This document shows, one piece after another, positions 1 through 11,519 of a stretch of DNA of 64,000 nucleotides. The position numbers and the translations under genes are program-made. Numbering within the stretch: the first letter of the stretch is position 1; each line of letters starts with the position of its first letter. Where the stretch lies: assembly GCA_003116995.1 (NCBI GenBank), contig BDSL01000035.1, positions 744,001-808,000 of the forward strand, written 5' to 3'. This DNA comes from Yamagishiella unicocca (lineage: Eukaryota; Chlorophyta; Chlorophyceae; Chlamydomonadales; Volvocaceae). The notes under the pieces are model-generated. The model saw only the letters and a program-made list of their open reading frames with translations. It made no database searches and was not told the origin of the DNA.

Positions 1-3000
1 TCCGGTGGAAGTCCCCCATGGTGCCATCATGCACCTCCTGCCCGCCCTCCGGACCCTCGCCCGCGTGCGCCTTGGGGACATCGGCGCCGCTGGGCCGGCC
101 GCTGGGGGACCTGGTGAGGCCCCTGTGTGGAGCCGGAGGAGGAAGAGAGGAGGAAGGAGCAGCAGAAGGAAGGGCAGGAGCAGGGAGCGAGACATCAAAG
201 GTTTGTGGGTGGTGAGGGTGATGAGCGTGGTCGGGGTCGGCATGGGGGCCGAGGTTGAAAGCGCGCTGCAGGAGGCTGACCGGTGCCAGGCTGGCAGGAG
301 GGCGACCCTACCCGCCACGAGGGACCCGTGCGGCCAATCAAGGGTCGGACTTTGCCGCTAAGAGGTTTGGGGACACCACGAAGGGAAAGAAGGACAAGAA
401 GGAGCTGTTGCCTCCACGAAATCGGTACGGCGCAGTTCCCTTCCGTCTCCACCCTCCCCCAGTGCCGGACGACGCCGTGTCATCCGTACCACGGCGCTTT
501 GTACGACACCACGCCACGACTGCGCACCTAGTGATGGTGCTCTTGAGCCGCTCCAGCACACTGCTCTTGTGGGGGGGCGAAGAGGACGCCTCCGAGGCCG
601 CGCTGGCGGGCTGCTGCTGCTGCTGCTGCTGCTGGGGCTGCTGGGGCGGCTGCTCCGGGGGTGCCATCGACACCGCGCCGTCAGGGGAGGTCGGCGCGCT
701 GTTGGCGGCGGAGGCGGCGGCCTTAGCTGCCGCACGCTGGGCGCTGACCACGGACGACAGCTTGAGAAGGTTCTGCATGAGCTTTGCCTTGGGGCCTTGG
801 GCGGGCGGCGGCGGCGCTGCGGAGCCGGTGTCGGCCGCCTGGGGCGCCTTCTTGCCGCCCTTCTTGCCCCCCTGCGCAATGCGGGAGGCATGCGAGATAG
901 AGGAGGCAACGGGGAGGGGGGCGGGGCTCGCTCCGAAACCTCCAGCGTCGAAAGACCGGTGATACACCCCAGCTACGTGGCTGCTCCGACCGCCAGCTGT
1001 GTATGTACGACGCCATGTCTCCTCCCCCCCTCCAGGCAAAACACGGGGTACAGTACTCCCTCACGGCGCCATGACGCCATTCACGACCGCAGCCCCGGCC
1101 CCCCCATCCCCTTCCCGCGCAGCCCCCAGACATAAGGCCCTCCATCTTTTCGGTCCTCAGGCAGGCGCCTGCTGGCGCGACAGCGCACCTCCCCCCTCCA
1201 ATTCTGCGAAGAGCATGTCTCTATGGATGCGAAAAACAGCCCCAAGTGCCCAACTCCAAGTGCCCAAACCCAAGTGCCCAAAACCCAAGTGCCCAATCCA
1301 ACACCCAATTCAATACCCGCTTCAATACCCAACCCGATACCCAACCCGGCCCGACGTTGCGCGCACCTTGCCCTTGCCCTTGGTCCTGCCACTGGGCGAG
1401 CTCTCAGCACCCGACTCTGGCTCCGTCACCGCCGCCGCCGACTCCCTCAAGGCCTCCACCTCCACTGCCTCGATCTCGCTGCTGGCAGACACGGCGGGCT
1501 GCAGCCCCCGAGCGGCCTGCGGGGACGATGGCTGTGACGCTGGCGGCGGTGGCGGCGGCAGTGGCGGTGACGGCGGCGGCGACGGTGGCGGCGCCACTGG
1601 TGCCGCCACCGTCGGCAGTCCTGCTCCACGCTGCGTGGTCGCAGCACCTCCTCCTCCTCCTCCTCCCGCCGCTGGGGCTTCCACCGCACCCGCCTTCCCC
1701 CTCCCGGCCTTCGCCCCCTTATGAGCGGCACTAACACCAGCCTCCGCCTCCTCCGCCTCCGCCTCCGCCTCCTCCTGCTCCTCCTCCTGCCCCTGTCCTG
1801 CCCCCTGTGCGAAGGCCGGCGGGTCCTCCAGCACCATGCTGCTCCTGCGCCGCCCCAGCACCTTGGCTAGCAGGCCCCCCACGGACTTCTTGCCCTTGGG
1901 CTTGTCGCCCGTGCTGCTCCCGGCACCGCTGGAGCCCTCACTTGCGGGAGCCTGTCCCTTGAGCAGCTTGCCTGCAGCCGACGACCTGCCCGAGACCCCG
2001 CCGCTGCTGCTGGGAGGGGTCTCCACATACTGGAGCTCGCCCTCGTCTTCCAGATCCCCTGCCGGCAAGTCCTGCAACACCTGAGAGATCTGGCTGACAG
2101 GTGGCTGCGGCAGCTGCTTGGAGCCGGAGGCGTTGCTGCTGCCGGATTTGTCCCTGGCGGCAGTAACAGCAGCCCCGGAGGTGCTGGCCGTGGTGGCGGC
2201 AGCGGCGGCCGCTGCCTCCACAGCTGCAGCTGACTCCCCTGCCTCCTCCGACCGCCGGTCATTATTGTTGTCCTTCTCCTCCCCCTTCCTCTTCTTCTTC
2301 TTGCTCTTGGCACCCTCCTCCTCCTCCTCCTGCGCCGCCGCCGCCGCTGCCTCGTTTTCCGCCGCCGCCGTCGGCGCCTTGGCCGCTGTTGCCGCCTCCG
2401 CCGAGTTGCCCTTCTGCTGCTTCTTGCCCTTCCCCTTCCATCCGAGTGGCGACTTGGCTGCGGCGTCGCGCACAGCCTGCAACCACCCTGCCTTGCCCTT
2501 GGGAGGAGGGGGCTTGGCCGCTGCGGGAGTGGGGATTTCTGCAGCCCCAGAGTCGCTCCCCTCCTCCCCCTCCTCCTTCTCCTCCTCCTCCGGTTCATCC
2601 GCATCCGCCGCTGCTGCTGCTGCTGCCGCTGTGCCTTTTCCCTTCTTCTTGCCCTCCTTTTTGTTATTCTCCAGCTCCTCCTTCGCCGCCTCCTTCTTCG
2701 CCTTCTTCTCCGCCTTCGTCACCTTCTTGCCTGGCTTGGTGTTCGGCTGTGCAACACTGGCTCCTGCACCCTCCTCACCCTCCTCCGCCTCTGCCTCCTC
2801 GTCCTCCTCCTCAGCGTCTGAGCCTGCTGCCGTAGAGCTCCTCTTGGCACCCTTCTTATCCTTCTTCTTGCCCTTCTTGCCGTCCGCCTGCTTCTGCTCG
2901 ATGGACGCTGCAGTGGCGCCGCCTTTGGTCCCCGAGACCTGCTCTTTCAATTTCCGCCAGAACTTCAGTCCCTTGGCATCGGCGTGCTTCTTGCCACCCT

Positions 3001-6000
3001 GCTGGTCGCCTCTCGCCGGCTCGTCCGCCTCCACATCACTGCCGCCGTCCTCATCACCATCCTCACCGTCGTCGTCACTGCCCGCTCCACCGGCCTCCTC
3101 TCCACTGCCATCGCCAGGTGCGGAGTTGCGCTGCTTTGGGGGCTTGCTCTTGCTCTTGCCCTTCTCCTTGACCTTGGCCTTCTCCTTCTCCTTGCCCTTG
3201 GCACTGGCCTTCTTGGAGGCAGCCGCGGTGGCCTCGTTGCTGTCCTTGCTGCCCTTCTTCACCTTCTTGTCCTTCTTGGCTCGGGCAGCCGCGGTAGCAG
3301 CCTCGTCCTCCTCGTCCTCATCAGTCGGCACCATCTCCGGCTCCTCATCTGCCACCGCCTCCTCCGCCTCTTTCCCGCCATCATCAGACGGCGGCAAGGG
3401 TGGGAGTGGCGGTTTGCGCAGCATGCGGCGCCAGGCGTTCCGGGCCCCATGCGCGGCAGCGCCATACCCGTGCTGCACTTTCTTCATCGCCTTGGCGGCT
3501 GCCACAGCCGCTGCCGCCAGCTGCAGCTTCTTTTTGGGGCCCTGGTCCGCGTCCTCCTCCTCCTCCGCCTCCTCCTCTGCATCGTGATCGCCTTCCTCAC
3601 TGTCCCCAGCTGCCTCCTGGTCGTCGCCATGGGCGTCAGAGCTGCCAGTGCCGCTGCGCTTGGATTTCGACATGGCAGCGGCACCCTTCCTGCCCTTCTT
3701 GTCCTTCTTGCCCTTCGAGTCCTTCTTGTCCTTCGTGTCCTTCTTGCCCTTCGAGTCCTTCTTGCCCTTCTTGCCTGCCTTGTCCTTTTGCTTCTTGCCC
3801 TGCACCACTGCTGTGGCGCTGCCACCATCGCTGCCCTCGCCATCGGCCGCATCACCGTCAGCATCAGCATCAGCGTCAGAGCCATCAGCGTCCGGGTCAC
3901 CGGCGTCACCTGCCTTGCGCTTAGGCTTGGCACCCTTTTTGATCTTGGTCCCCTTGACCTTCTCGACACCACCCGTGCTTCCCTTGCCAGCCTTGCCGCC
4001 GCTGCCAGCCTTGCGGCTCTTGCCAGCCTTACTGCCCTTCCTGTGCCCAACATCGGCGTCACTGCCACCGCTCGTCTCCTCCCCGTCCTCCTCCTCCTCC
4101 TCCCCCTCCTCCTTCTTCTGCTTCTTCTCCTTCCCCTTCTTCTCCTTCCTGCTCTCCTTCTTCGCCCTCCCCTCCACATCAGCGCTCGCTACCTCGCCTT
4201 CAGGGTCAGCGGCACCTTCCACGTCAGCGGCACCTTCCACGTCAGAGGCTGCCGCCGCGCTGGCGGCGTCCTCGGTGCCCTCCCCGCCTTCATCTCCCTC
4301 AGAGGCCTCAGCGCCTTCAGATCGCCGCTTGCTCCGCTGTTCAGCCCGCTGCTTCTTGGCCTTTCGAGCGCGCTTCCTCGCCTCGCCCTCCCCGCCCTCC
4401 CCGCGCTCCTCACTGCCCTTGTCATCGCCGCTTCGGTCCTTGTCACCTATGCCGCTACCGCCGCCTCCCTCAACCTCCTCTGCCTCCTCAGTACTGCCGC
4501 CGCCGCTACTCGGGCCGCTGCTGGCGGACTCCACCCCCCTCATGCGCCGCCACCACCGGAGCACGTTGAGTCGCCGGAGCACTCTCCGAAACCTGCCTGG
4601 CCGGGCGGCCCCGCCGCTGCTGCCGCCTCCGCTAGACGCAGAATGCGCATCGCTGCTGCTGCTGCTGCTGCCATCGCTCGACACTGACTTGTCGTCCTCC
4701 CCGGCGTCGCTGCCCGTGCCGCCGTCGCTGCCGCTGCCAGCGGCGCCATCGCCAGCCAGCCCCGGCTCGGTCTGCGTCTCCATCTCCGTCCTGCCCACGC
4801 CCCCGACGTAGCTGATGGTCACCTGCCCGCTGTCTAGGTCGACCACAAACACGGGCGCCAGCGCCGACTCCATCCGCCGCCGGTCCGGCCGCTGGAACGC
4901 CGCCGCCAGCAGACCCTGGCCGCCCAGCGCGGCCGACGCCACCGGCCTGCCGTACATATCCGTGATGAAGGTGGGGCCGTAGCCGCGGCCCGACATGGCG
5001 GCGGCGGCGGCGTTTCGGCGCTCCTCCGCGCGGCGAGTCGCCCAGGCCGCCTGCCACACCGCGGTGCCAGGGACGTGCTGCAGAGCCAGCGGCGCCAGCG
5101 CGCTGCCGCCGCCACTGGCTTGGGCGACGTGCTCCATCAGGTCCGGCATGTACGGCATGCGCGCCAGCGGGCCCTGCTGTACGGCAAGCTCCAGGGGTGT
5201 CGGCGTCGGCCCCGTGGGTCGCTGCTGCTGCTGCTGCCGCTGTGCCTCCTCCGCGTGCGGCTCCAGGCTGGATGACTGCCGGCCGGTCCACTTGCTGTAC
5301 ACCTGGTACAGCCTGCGAGTGCCGCTGACGGGGCCGCCGCCGCCGCCGCCGCTGGCGCTGCCCGTGGGGTCGGTGTCAGCATACGCTGCGGGAATGCGCC
5401 ACCCGGGACGTCCCAGGCGGCGCTCCGGAGCTGTCACCTGCGCCAGATAGTCCTCAGGGCCCGGGACGCCGCCGCCAGTGCCGCCGCCGCTGCCGCCGTA
5501 GAAGCCGCCGCCGCCGCCACCGCTGGTGTAGCCCGCGCCGCCACCCAGGGGTCCCGTGCCGTACAGCAGGGTGCTCTGCTCGCGGCCGGCAGCCTGGTCG
5601 CCGCCTGGCTCATCCCACTTGTCGCCGTACAGTTGGTTGGTGTACTGCAGGACGAGCTCGGGCGTCAAGATGACGTTGCCGCGTGCGTCCTGGGGGATGG
5701 TTCGGGAGAGCAGCGGTGTCCGGGTGAGAGGGTGAGAGGGTGTGAGCAGCGGTGTCCGTGTGAGAGTCGTTGATGGGGCAGGGGGAGGGCTGGGGATGGT
5801 TTGGAGCTGCCAGGCGGGTGGGTTGTGAACAGCCTGAGTGCAGAGGAGAAGAAGCGGAGGGTGCAATCCACGTTGTGGTGCGGGGCCTCCATCAGCAGCA
5901 GCAGCAGCAGCCCACCCTGACCATGCCCCTGAACACCCGCACCTCACCCCCCTTCCCCTCTCCCTGCCAACACTCCTCCCTTGCGGATCAAACACACCTT

Positions 6001-7563
6001 GGGTATCGGAGCCCTCGCAGCCCAGTACGGCCCCCGAACCCCCTGCGCCGCTGGCGTCTTGGGCCTGGGGGGGCCCATGCAGCCTCGCAGCAGCTGGGTG
6101 GTGTAGTCAGCAGCAGGCACCGTGTGGTCTCGGAGCGGGTACTGGTTGCGAGGCAGAGCAGCGGCAGCACGGTACGCGGTGATGGACCTGGTGCGGGCAA
6201 ACCGCGATGGGCAGGTACCACCGTAGGGTAGTTAGCCGGTTAGTGGGATAGTTGTGTAAGGGGGTTTGGGCGAGCGCGGGGAGCGAATGTGTGTGTGTGG
6301 GGGGGGGAGATGGAAATGGCCGTTAAGGGAGCACGAAAAGGGGGTGTCAAGAACAGGGCGCCGTACCTCTCGAACCTCACAGTCACCCTCTGCGCGTCAG
6401 CCAGCCCGTCCCTTTCTCCCCGTCCCCATCCTCCCCGCCCCCGCCACCTCCAGCCCACGCACCACGCCTTTGCCAGCGCCGTCTTGGAGTGGTCCGGCAC
6501 CAGCAGCAGCCACTGCTGAATAGCGGTAATACCCATAGCGTCCGGTGGGAAGTAGCTGTCGTAAACTGCGGAGTTGCCCCTCGGAGCCACCGTCGCGGCC
6601 ACGCCGAACTCCGGCGCCCGCAGGGCCCGTCGCCCCGCCGCCTCCGCCTCCGCCGAAGGCCCCATATGGTCCACCTGCGGTCCGGCCGACATCACCGCCC
6701 GACCCATGTCATCGCCGAAGGCGCCGAACTGGAGCGCTGCTACTGCCGCCGCCGCCCCTGCCGGTGTCAAGCCGTCCGGCGATGCAGTCGCCTGCACCAA
6801 GTGACCGGCCGGCGCCCCATAGACCGCTGTTGCAGCAGTGCTGGTGGGGCTAGCTTCAATTGTTTCCGGCTGCGGTGACTGAGGTGCTGCTTGTTGGGAT
6901 TCTGCCGGCGCCGCCGGCGTCCCACCATCAGCTGTTGCCGCTGCTGCGGGCTCAGCTCCGGAACCAAAGCCTGCCACACCTCCCTCGCCGCCAACGCCTT
7001 CGCCTCCGTCTGCCGTCGCCGCTGTCGGCTCGCGCCTTTGCTGCACTGATTGCGGTGGCTGCGAACGCGGCGGTGGCTGCGGTGGCTGCGGCTCCTGCCG
7101 CAGAGGTGGCTGATGCTGTGGCTCTCGCTGTGGCTGCTGCTGACGTGGGTACTGTTGCGTAAGTTCTCGCAACACAAACTGCGGCGGAAGCTGCTGCTGC
7201 TGCTGCAACATGGCTTGCTGCTGCTGCATCAGCTGCTGCTGCTGCTGCCCAGGAGGCTCCTGCTGCGCTTGCTGCTGCTGCCAGAGGTGATGCTGGAGGA
7301 CTTGCTGCTGCTGCAGCTGTTGTTGCTGTATGTGATGTTGCCGGGTTTGCTGCTGCTCAAGCAGTTGCTGTTCAAGGCGCGGCTGCAGAATCGGCTGCTG
7401 CTGGAGCTGCAGTTGTTGCTGGTGCCGCTGCTGCTGGTACATCTCTTGCTGGTACAGTTGTTGCTGGTATAACCGCTCCTGGTACAGCTGCTGCTGGCGC
7501 AGCTGCTGCTGCTGCAGGTACTGCCGCTCCAGCTGCTGCCGCTCTATCTGCAGCAGCTGTTGC

Positions 7564-7629
<66 letters not shown>

Positions 7630-7859
7630 GATTGAAATTCACGCGGATGCAGCTGATTCCCCGACGGCAGCTGCGGGGCCATCGCCGGCTGCTGAGCGTA
7701 TGGCGACACCAGGTGCCTCATGACCGTCGCTGCCGTCGAGAAGGACGCCGAGGGCGTCACGAGTGGCGGGGAGGGCCCGACTCGGGGAGGCAACGGAGCA
7801 ATCGGCGGCGGTGCGGCCGCCACGCCGCTGTCCGGCTCCATCGCCGCGTATCGCCGCAT
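1..7859 (-). CDS. Giant low-complexity protein, poly-Gln N-terminus and Lys/Glu-rich core (3' partial)
   Basis: Five phase-compatible exons are visible: 7859-6463, 6187-5998, 5689-1367, 871-528 and 110-<1, all with GT-AG borders, giving more than 2,100 residues. The N-terminal exon holds a run of about 20 Gln followed by a long Gln/Leu-rich stretch. Exon 2 and the start of exon 3 are the least biased part (LRDHTVPAADYTTQLL, then GNVILTPELVLQYTNQLYGD) and are the best bait for homologue searches. The rest of exon 3 is alternating acidic and Lys-rich repeats (KKGKKDSKGKKD-type), and exon 4 has a second poly-Gln tract and an Ala-rich helix. The start at 7859 (MRRYAAMEPDSG) follows a plausible 5'-UTR splice acceptor; a start farther upstream is possible. 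The gene continues beyond the left end. I recognise no domain and assign no function. The mixed-charge low-complexity composition resembles scaffold or nuclear/ciliary proteins, but that is only an impression. Confidence 0.7.
1241..1350. repeat. Intronic tandem CCCAAGTGC / CCCAATTC-type minisatellite
   Basis: Short degenerate repeats (AAGTGCCCAAACCC, then CAATACCCA and related units) fill the intron of the giant-protein gene between exons 1367 and 871. They lie just downstream of the splice donor at 1366 and have no coding role that I can see. Confidence 0.6.
7571..7629. repeat. Uninterrupted CTG/CAG trinucleotide run encoding poly-Gln
   Basis: About 19 to 20 perfect CTG units on the plus strand read as CAG (Gln) in the minus-strand giant-protein gene. 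They sit inside a longer Gln-rich region from about 7130 to 7640. A pure run of this length is likely to vary in length between strains. Confidence 0.9.
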
Positions 7860-9187
7860 GGCTGGCACCTGGGGGGGGGCCGCAGACGACCGGTTCACGA
7901 GGCCAGGAGCACACGTCACCGCGGCAGTGCGGGGACAGCGGTGCCTCCCACAACATAATGACGTCATGGCGTGAGTTGGGGCAGTGTGCGACTTCGTTGA
8001 GGCACGGGTGGAGCAGCGAAGGCGAGGAGGGGTAAGCGTCTGGCGCCATGTGCGTCTGGCGCCATGTGCGTCTGGCGCTATGTGCGTCTGGCGCTATTTG
8101 CGTCTGGCGCCCCTGCCGCTGGGTGATGCGACACAGCACCACCGCACACCGCACACCGCGCCAACGGCCGATGGCCGTATTCACGGAAAGCATGTGCGGT
8201 TCCCTGACACGTCGCAGGCGCTACATCAAACGCATGTGGTCCAATGGCGCAGCAAGTGGGCTTGGCGGTGTCTGGTGGGGCAAGGTGCAGGTTGCAGGGG
8301 TGGTGCTCGCCTCATCATGCACGGCGCAAGGCGGGCGGGACGCATTCTCTGGCTAGGTGTCGCGACAAGGAGTTGGAAGGCATCGTGTTGGAGTGTGTCC
8401 ACCGCGTATACACTGCGCTTGCATTTCCAGAGGGCGCAGCGGCACCGCTTTTGCCCTCCGAGCCCCACTACGACAAACGCTTGGGCATCGGCTCGCGAAA
8501 CTCACCGCCGAGCCTGAAGTGGGGAGCAACGGTCCGTCGCCTGATATGTCGTGCACTGCTGCGAAGAACTCCTGCGTGTCGGCGAGCCTGAACCATCGGG
8601 TTCGTCCGGCGTCCTGCTGCTTTCTATGCCGGTTGCCCAACATCGTATTTCCGTCCGCAACGGAGTTCCTAATCCAAAAAAGTAAAGGCAACGGTTACTT
8701 GGCACATGAAGGTGGTCGAAGCATGCGGGCTCGTAACCGAACGTCAACTCACGCGAAAGACCACGGATAGACCATTGCGACTCAGTCTGGTAATTAATTA
8801 CATTATGCTGGATTGGGATGGGCTTGCCCGCTGCGGCGCTCGTTTATATGTTTGGTCCCATACGTTAGCTGGGGCATCCGTGCCCAGCACATCCGCGCCT
8901 TTATCGTATAGTAATGCATATAGATCCTATACCGGACTAAATTTTCCGATTGACGTTGGGCACACAATGTACAGCTCGTCAGCGGTTTTCGGTTTTGCCG
9001 GCCTCCCATCCTATCACTTCTTGAGTTTAGCAGAGTCACAAGCTTCATCTAGCATCCAAGCAGCCTCAAACATATCTGCTTATATGACACTAACTGCTCG
9101 CTTTCTTTTTTAGCGTGTATCTCTTCTTGGACCGGGAGACTGGCCTGCTCCTGGTGAACTCAGAACCGTGCTGAGCTATAACCTTTA
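7860..9187. other. Intergenic region between the giant-protein gene and NAA20
   Basis: Besides a 16-bp tandem repeat at 8036-8111 I see no convincing gene. Short ORFs around 7984-8590 lack domain signals. The part from about 8760 to 9180 is noticeably richer in A/T than its surroundings and includes a run of TTAATTAATTA-like sequence, as expected for promoter or 5'-UTR DNA ahead of the NAA20 start. Confidence 0.5.
8036..8111. repeat. 16-bp tandem repeat, about 4.7 copies
   Basis: The unit gcgtctggcgccatgt is repeated head to tail: two perfect copies, then copies with single substitutions (gctatgt, gctattt) and a truncated last copy. No spacers are present, so it is a simple minisatellite. 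Confidence 0.9.
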
Positions 9188-9820
9188 ATGACGACGCTAC
9201 GCCGCTTCACATGCAATGACCTGTTTACTTACAACAACGTCAACCTGGATATCCTGACAGAGACATACAACCTTCCATTTTACCTGACCTACTTGGCAAA
9301 ATGGCCAGAGTATTGCTTGATGGCTGATGGCCCTGGCAAGCAAGCCATGGGGTGAGGAATTGGCTGCTGTGATATGCCGTTCGGCCAAGGTCTCCTGCTG
9401 CCTCTGAGCATAGACCGGATCTGCGCGATGATCCTTAAACTTAAGGGTTTGTGCTGCAGATACATTCTGGGCAAGGCCGAGGGCGAAGCCGAACTGTGGC
9501 ATGGGCATGTTACGGCGGTGACGGTGGCACCGGACTTCAGGCGCCAGAACCTGGCACAGAAACTGATGTATGTCCTGGAGGAGATATCAGAGAAAGTCCA
9601 CGACTGCTTCTTCGTGGATCTCTTTGTGCGCAAGTCCAACTCGGTTGCGATCAACATGTATCGCAAGTTTGGCTACACAATATATCGGACCGTCGTTGGA
9701 TATTACAGCGGCGACGAAGATGCTTACGACATGCGCAAGGCTCTGCCAAGAGATGTTCACAAGGTGTCAATAATACCACACAAGCGACCTATAAAGCCTG
9801 AGGAGCTAGAATGGGAGTAG
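9188..9820 (+). CDS. NAA20: NatB N-alpha-acetyltransferase catalytic subunit NAA20
   Basis: Two exons, 9188-9351 and 9460-9820, join in phase to give 174 residues, close to the usual 170 to 180 for this family. Exon 1 begins MTTLRRFTCNDLFTYNNVNL, the typical NAA20 opening, followed by ETYNLPFYLTYLAKWPEY. Exon 2 carries the GNAT core: MGYILGKAEG across the splice, WHGHVTAVTVAPDFRRQNLA (the acetyl-CoA binding R/QxxGxA-type loop, here RRQNLA), and then FFVDLFVRKSNSVAINMYRK and YDMRKAL. In eukaryotes NAA20 pairs with NAA25 on the ribosome and acetylates nascent Met-Asp, Met-Glu and Met-Asn N-termini. A TGTAA signal lies 43 bases after the stop. Identification is from family knowledge and is very secure; the canonical RxxGxA Gly is replaced by Asn here. 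Confidence 0.95.
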
Positions 9821-9862
9821 TGCGCAGTAACACACTGCAGGCGTGCTCGCTTATTGGAGACG

Positions 9863-9867
9863 TGTAA
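9863..9867 (+). promoter_or_regulatory. TGTAA polyadenylation signal of NAA20
   Basis: TGTAA is the usual volvocine poly(A) signal. This one is 43 bases beyond the NAA20 stop, in the right orientation. Confidence 0.6.
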
Positions 9868-11519
9868 TGGAATGACTGTGCATCCACACTTGGAACGACA
9901 GACCCATTCATCTCGAAGGCATGTATCTTATATAAGCACTGCGCATGCACCTCCGGCGCACGTGCAGCTGCCAGCCCGCAAATGACCCACGGGACCGCTG
10001 CGGGCCAGCTCGTGCACGTACCCACACACATTTTTTATACGATCATGCACCGCGTGAAACCCCAAAACGGCGTCACCGAAAGCAGGAAGCAACCACACCC
10101 TGCACGGCATCACGAGGCTGTCTGCCGGACAGATGTAGGAATTAATGCAATCGTGACAACAATTCCCTCCCGCGAAACACACGGGCTGATACCTGGTATG
10201 CAATGCGTCTCGGCAAAGCGCCATCAAGCACTCTCAAAAACCGCAATGTTCGTTGATGAGAAACAACGCAGGGCCGCGACGCCTTGGAACATTTTCCCCC
10301 TCGGCAATCCACTATCCCACGCACAACCTCCTACAGCGCAGGATCAAGGCTGGCCACAACTAGGCCCGATTGCCACGTCGCAGCCAGCCCGCAGCCCGCC
10401 GCCACGCCTTTCCACGACCCCCCATAGCCTTGCAAACGTCCCATAACCGATTCATACCTGTTGGCGTCTTCCAAACTAGTACACCTGAATGACTACAGCC
10501 ACAGCCACGTGGCCAGCAAACTGGGCTGCACTCTCTCAGCGCAAAGCGGATATCTCCCTTCCTTACACGAAGCCTCCTCTCCGGCCGCACCCGATATCGG
10601 TACCCCCGCCTAACATACGGCAGCAAACGGCAGCAAACGGCAGCAAACAGCAGCAAACAGTCGCGGCCTCGCGCCATGCGAGGAACCAATTCATGGCAGC
10701 AGAGGCTCGGAATGCGCAGGGATGCCGGTGGGCGTGGACTCGGTTGTACGACATGTCGTGCACACAAACATCCGTCCGAAAACTTGCTCATTGGTCACGC
10801 TGGTCCCCCAACGCAAAACTACATGCCTTGCGCACACCGACGGCGGAAAGTGTTACGTGCGGTGCGAATGCGAACAAGATACATAACCGCATTTGATACA
10901 TATGAGGCGGGATCGCACGAGCTACAAGCACACTCACGGAACGCGACGCGTCCCCGCTAACACTGCGCCTGTCTGCTACACCATACAGCACATACCACTA
11001 GCAACCCCCGTACGGTACAATCCCCTCCCTGATAGCCCCCAGCCCGGACGCGACGTTTGCCGTGCCCCTCACCCGCATTGGATGGCAGCTGCTCCTCCCC
11101 CGACTACGAAATGGTTTTGCAGTCGTGTCCATGCCCCGTGCCCAATGCCACCCAGGCAGCCAACGGGCACGCGACGCGCCGGGCCCCCACCTGATAATGG
11201 TTCTTCTCTGTCTTCCCCACCCCATGACAGGACCACCACAGCCCTCTCGTGGAGCCCGGGAAGCGAGCACGGCGAAAGGGATACTGCACGCCCTGGCCGC
11301 CGACGTGCCACACGCATGACCGCTCCCACCGCAGCAGCAGCCGCTGCCCACATACCCCGCCGCTCGCCTTCCTCGCCGACCCAGGTGGCCTACAGGCACT
11401 CGAGCCCCTGGTAGGAGCACGCAACACCGTCGCAGCGCCGAGCTTCAGCCGCAACCTGGTTGCTAGCAGCAACCACATGACCGCCACGCAGGCGTGTGGT
11501 CTCCGCCAGGTGCCCCTCT
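9868..11519. other. Intergenic / probable 3'-UTR of the protein kinase gene
   Basis: This region separates the convergent NAA20 and CDPK genes. TTACA at 10563-10567 (TGTAA on the minus strand) is the nearest poly(A) signal I found below the CDPK stop, which would make roughly 950 bases of kinase 3'-UTR. A 10-bp tandem repeat lies at 10621-10660. No gene is recognised; ORFs here have no domain signal. Confidence 0.4.
10621..10660. repeat. 10-bp tandem repeat (cagcaaacgg) x4
   Basis: Four head-to-tail copies of cagcaaacgg are present; the last two read cagcaaacag. The region is non-coding. Confidence 0.9.

Noticed and set aside
2118..4811. Long plus-strand ORFs of 390 to 570 codons (for example 2118-3587, 2984-4687, 3648-4811)
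   Set aside because: They are antisense shadows of the Lys/Glu-rich exon of the minus-strand giant gene; their Ser/Leu/Pro runs simply mirror its repeats.
7050..7472. Leu-rich plus-strand ORF resembling a membrane protein
   Set aside because: It is the antisense of poly-Gln (CTG read as Leu); the minus-strand Gln frame is part of a multi-exon gene.
8036..8111. Short regular repeat that might suggest a CRISPR array
   Set aside because: The copies abut with no spacers and the genome is eukaryotic; it is a minisatellite.
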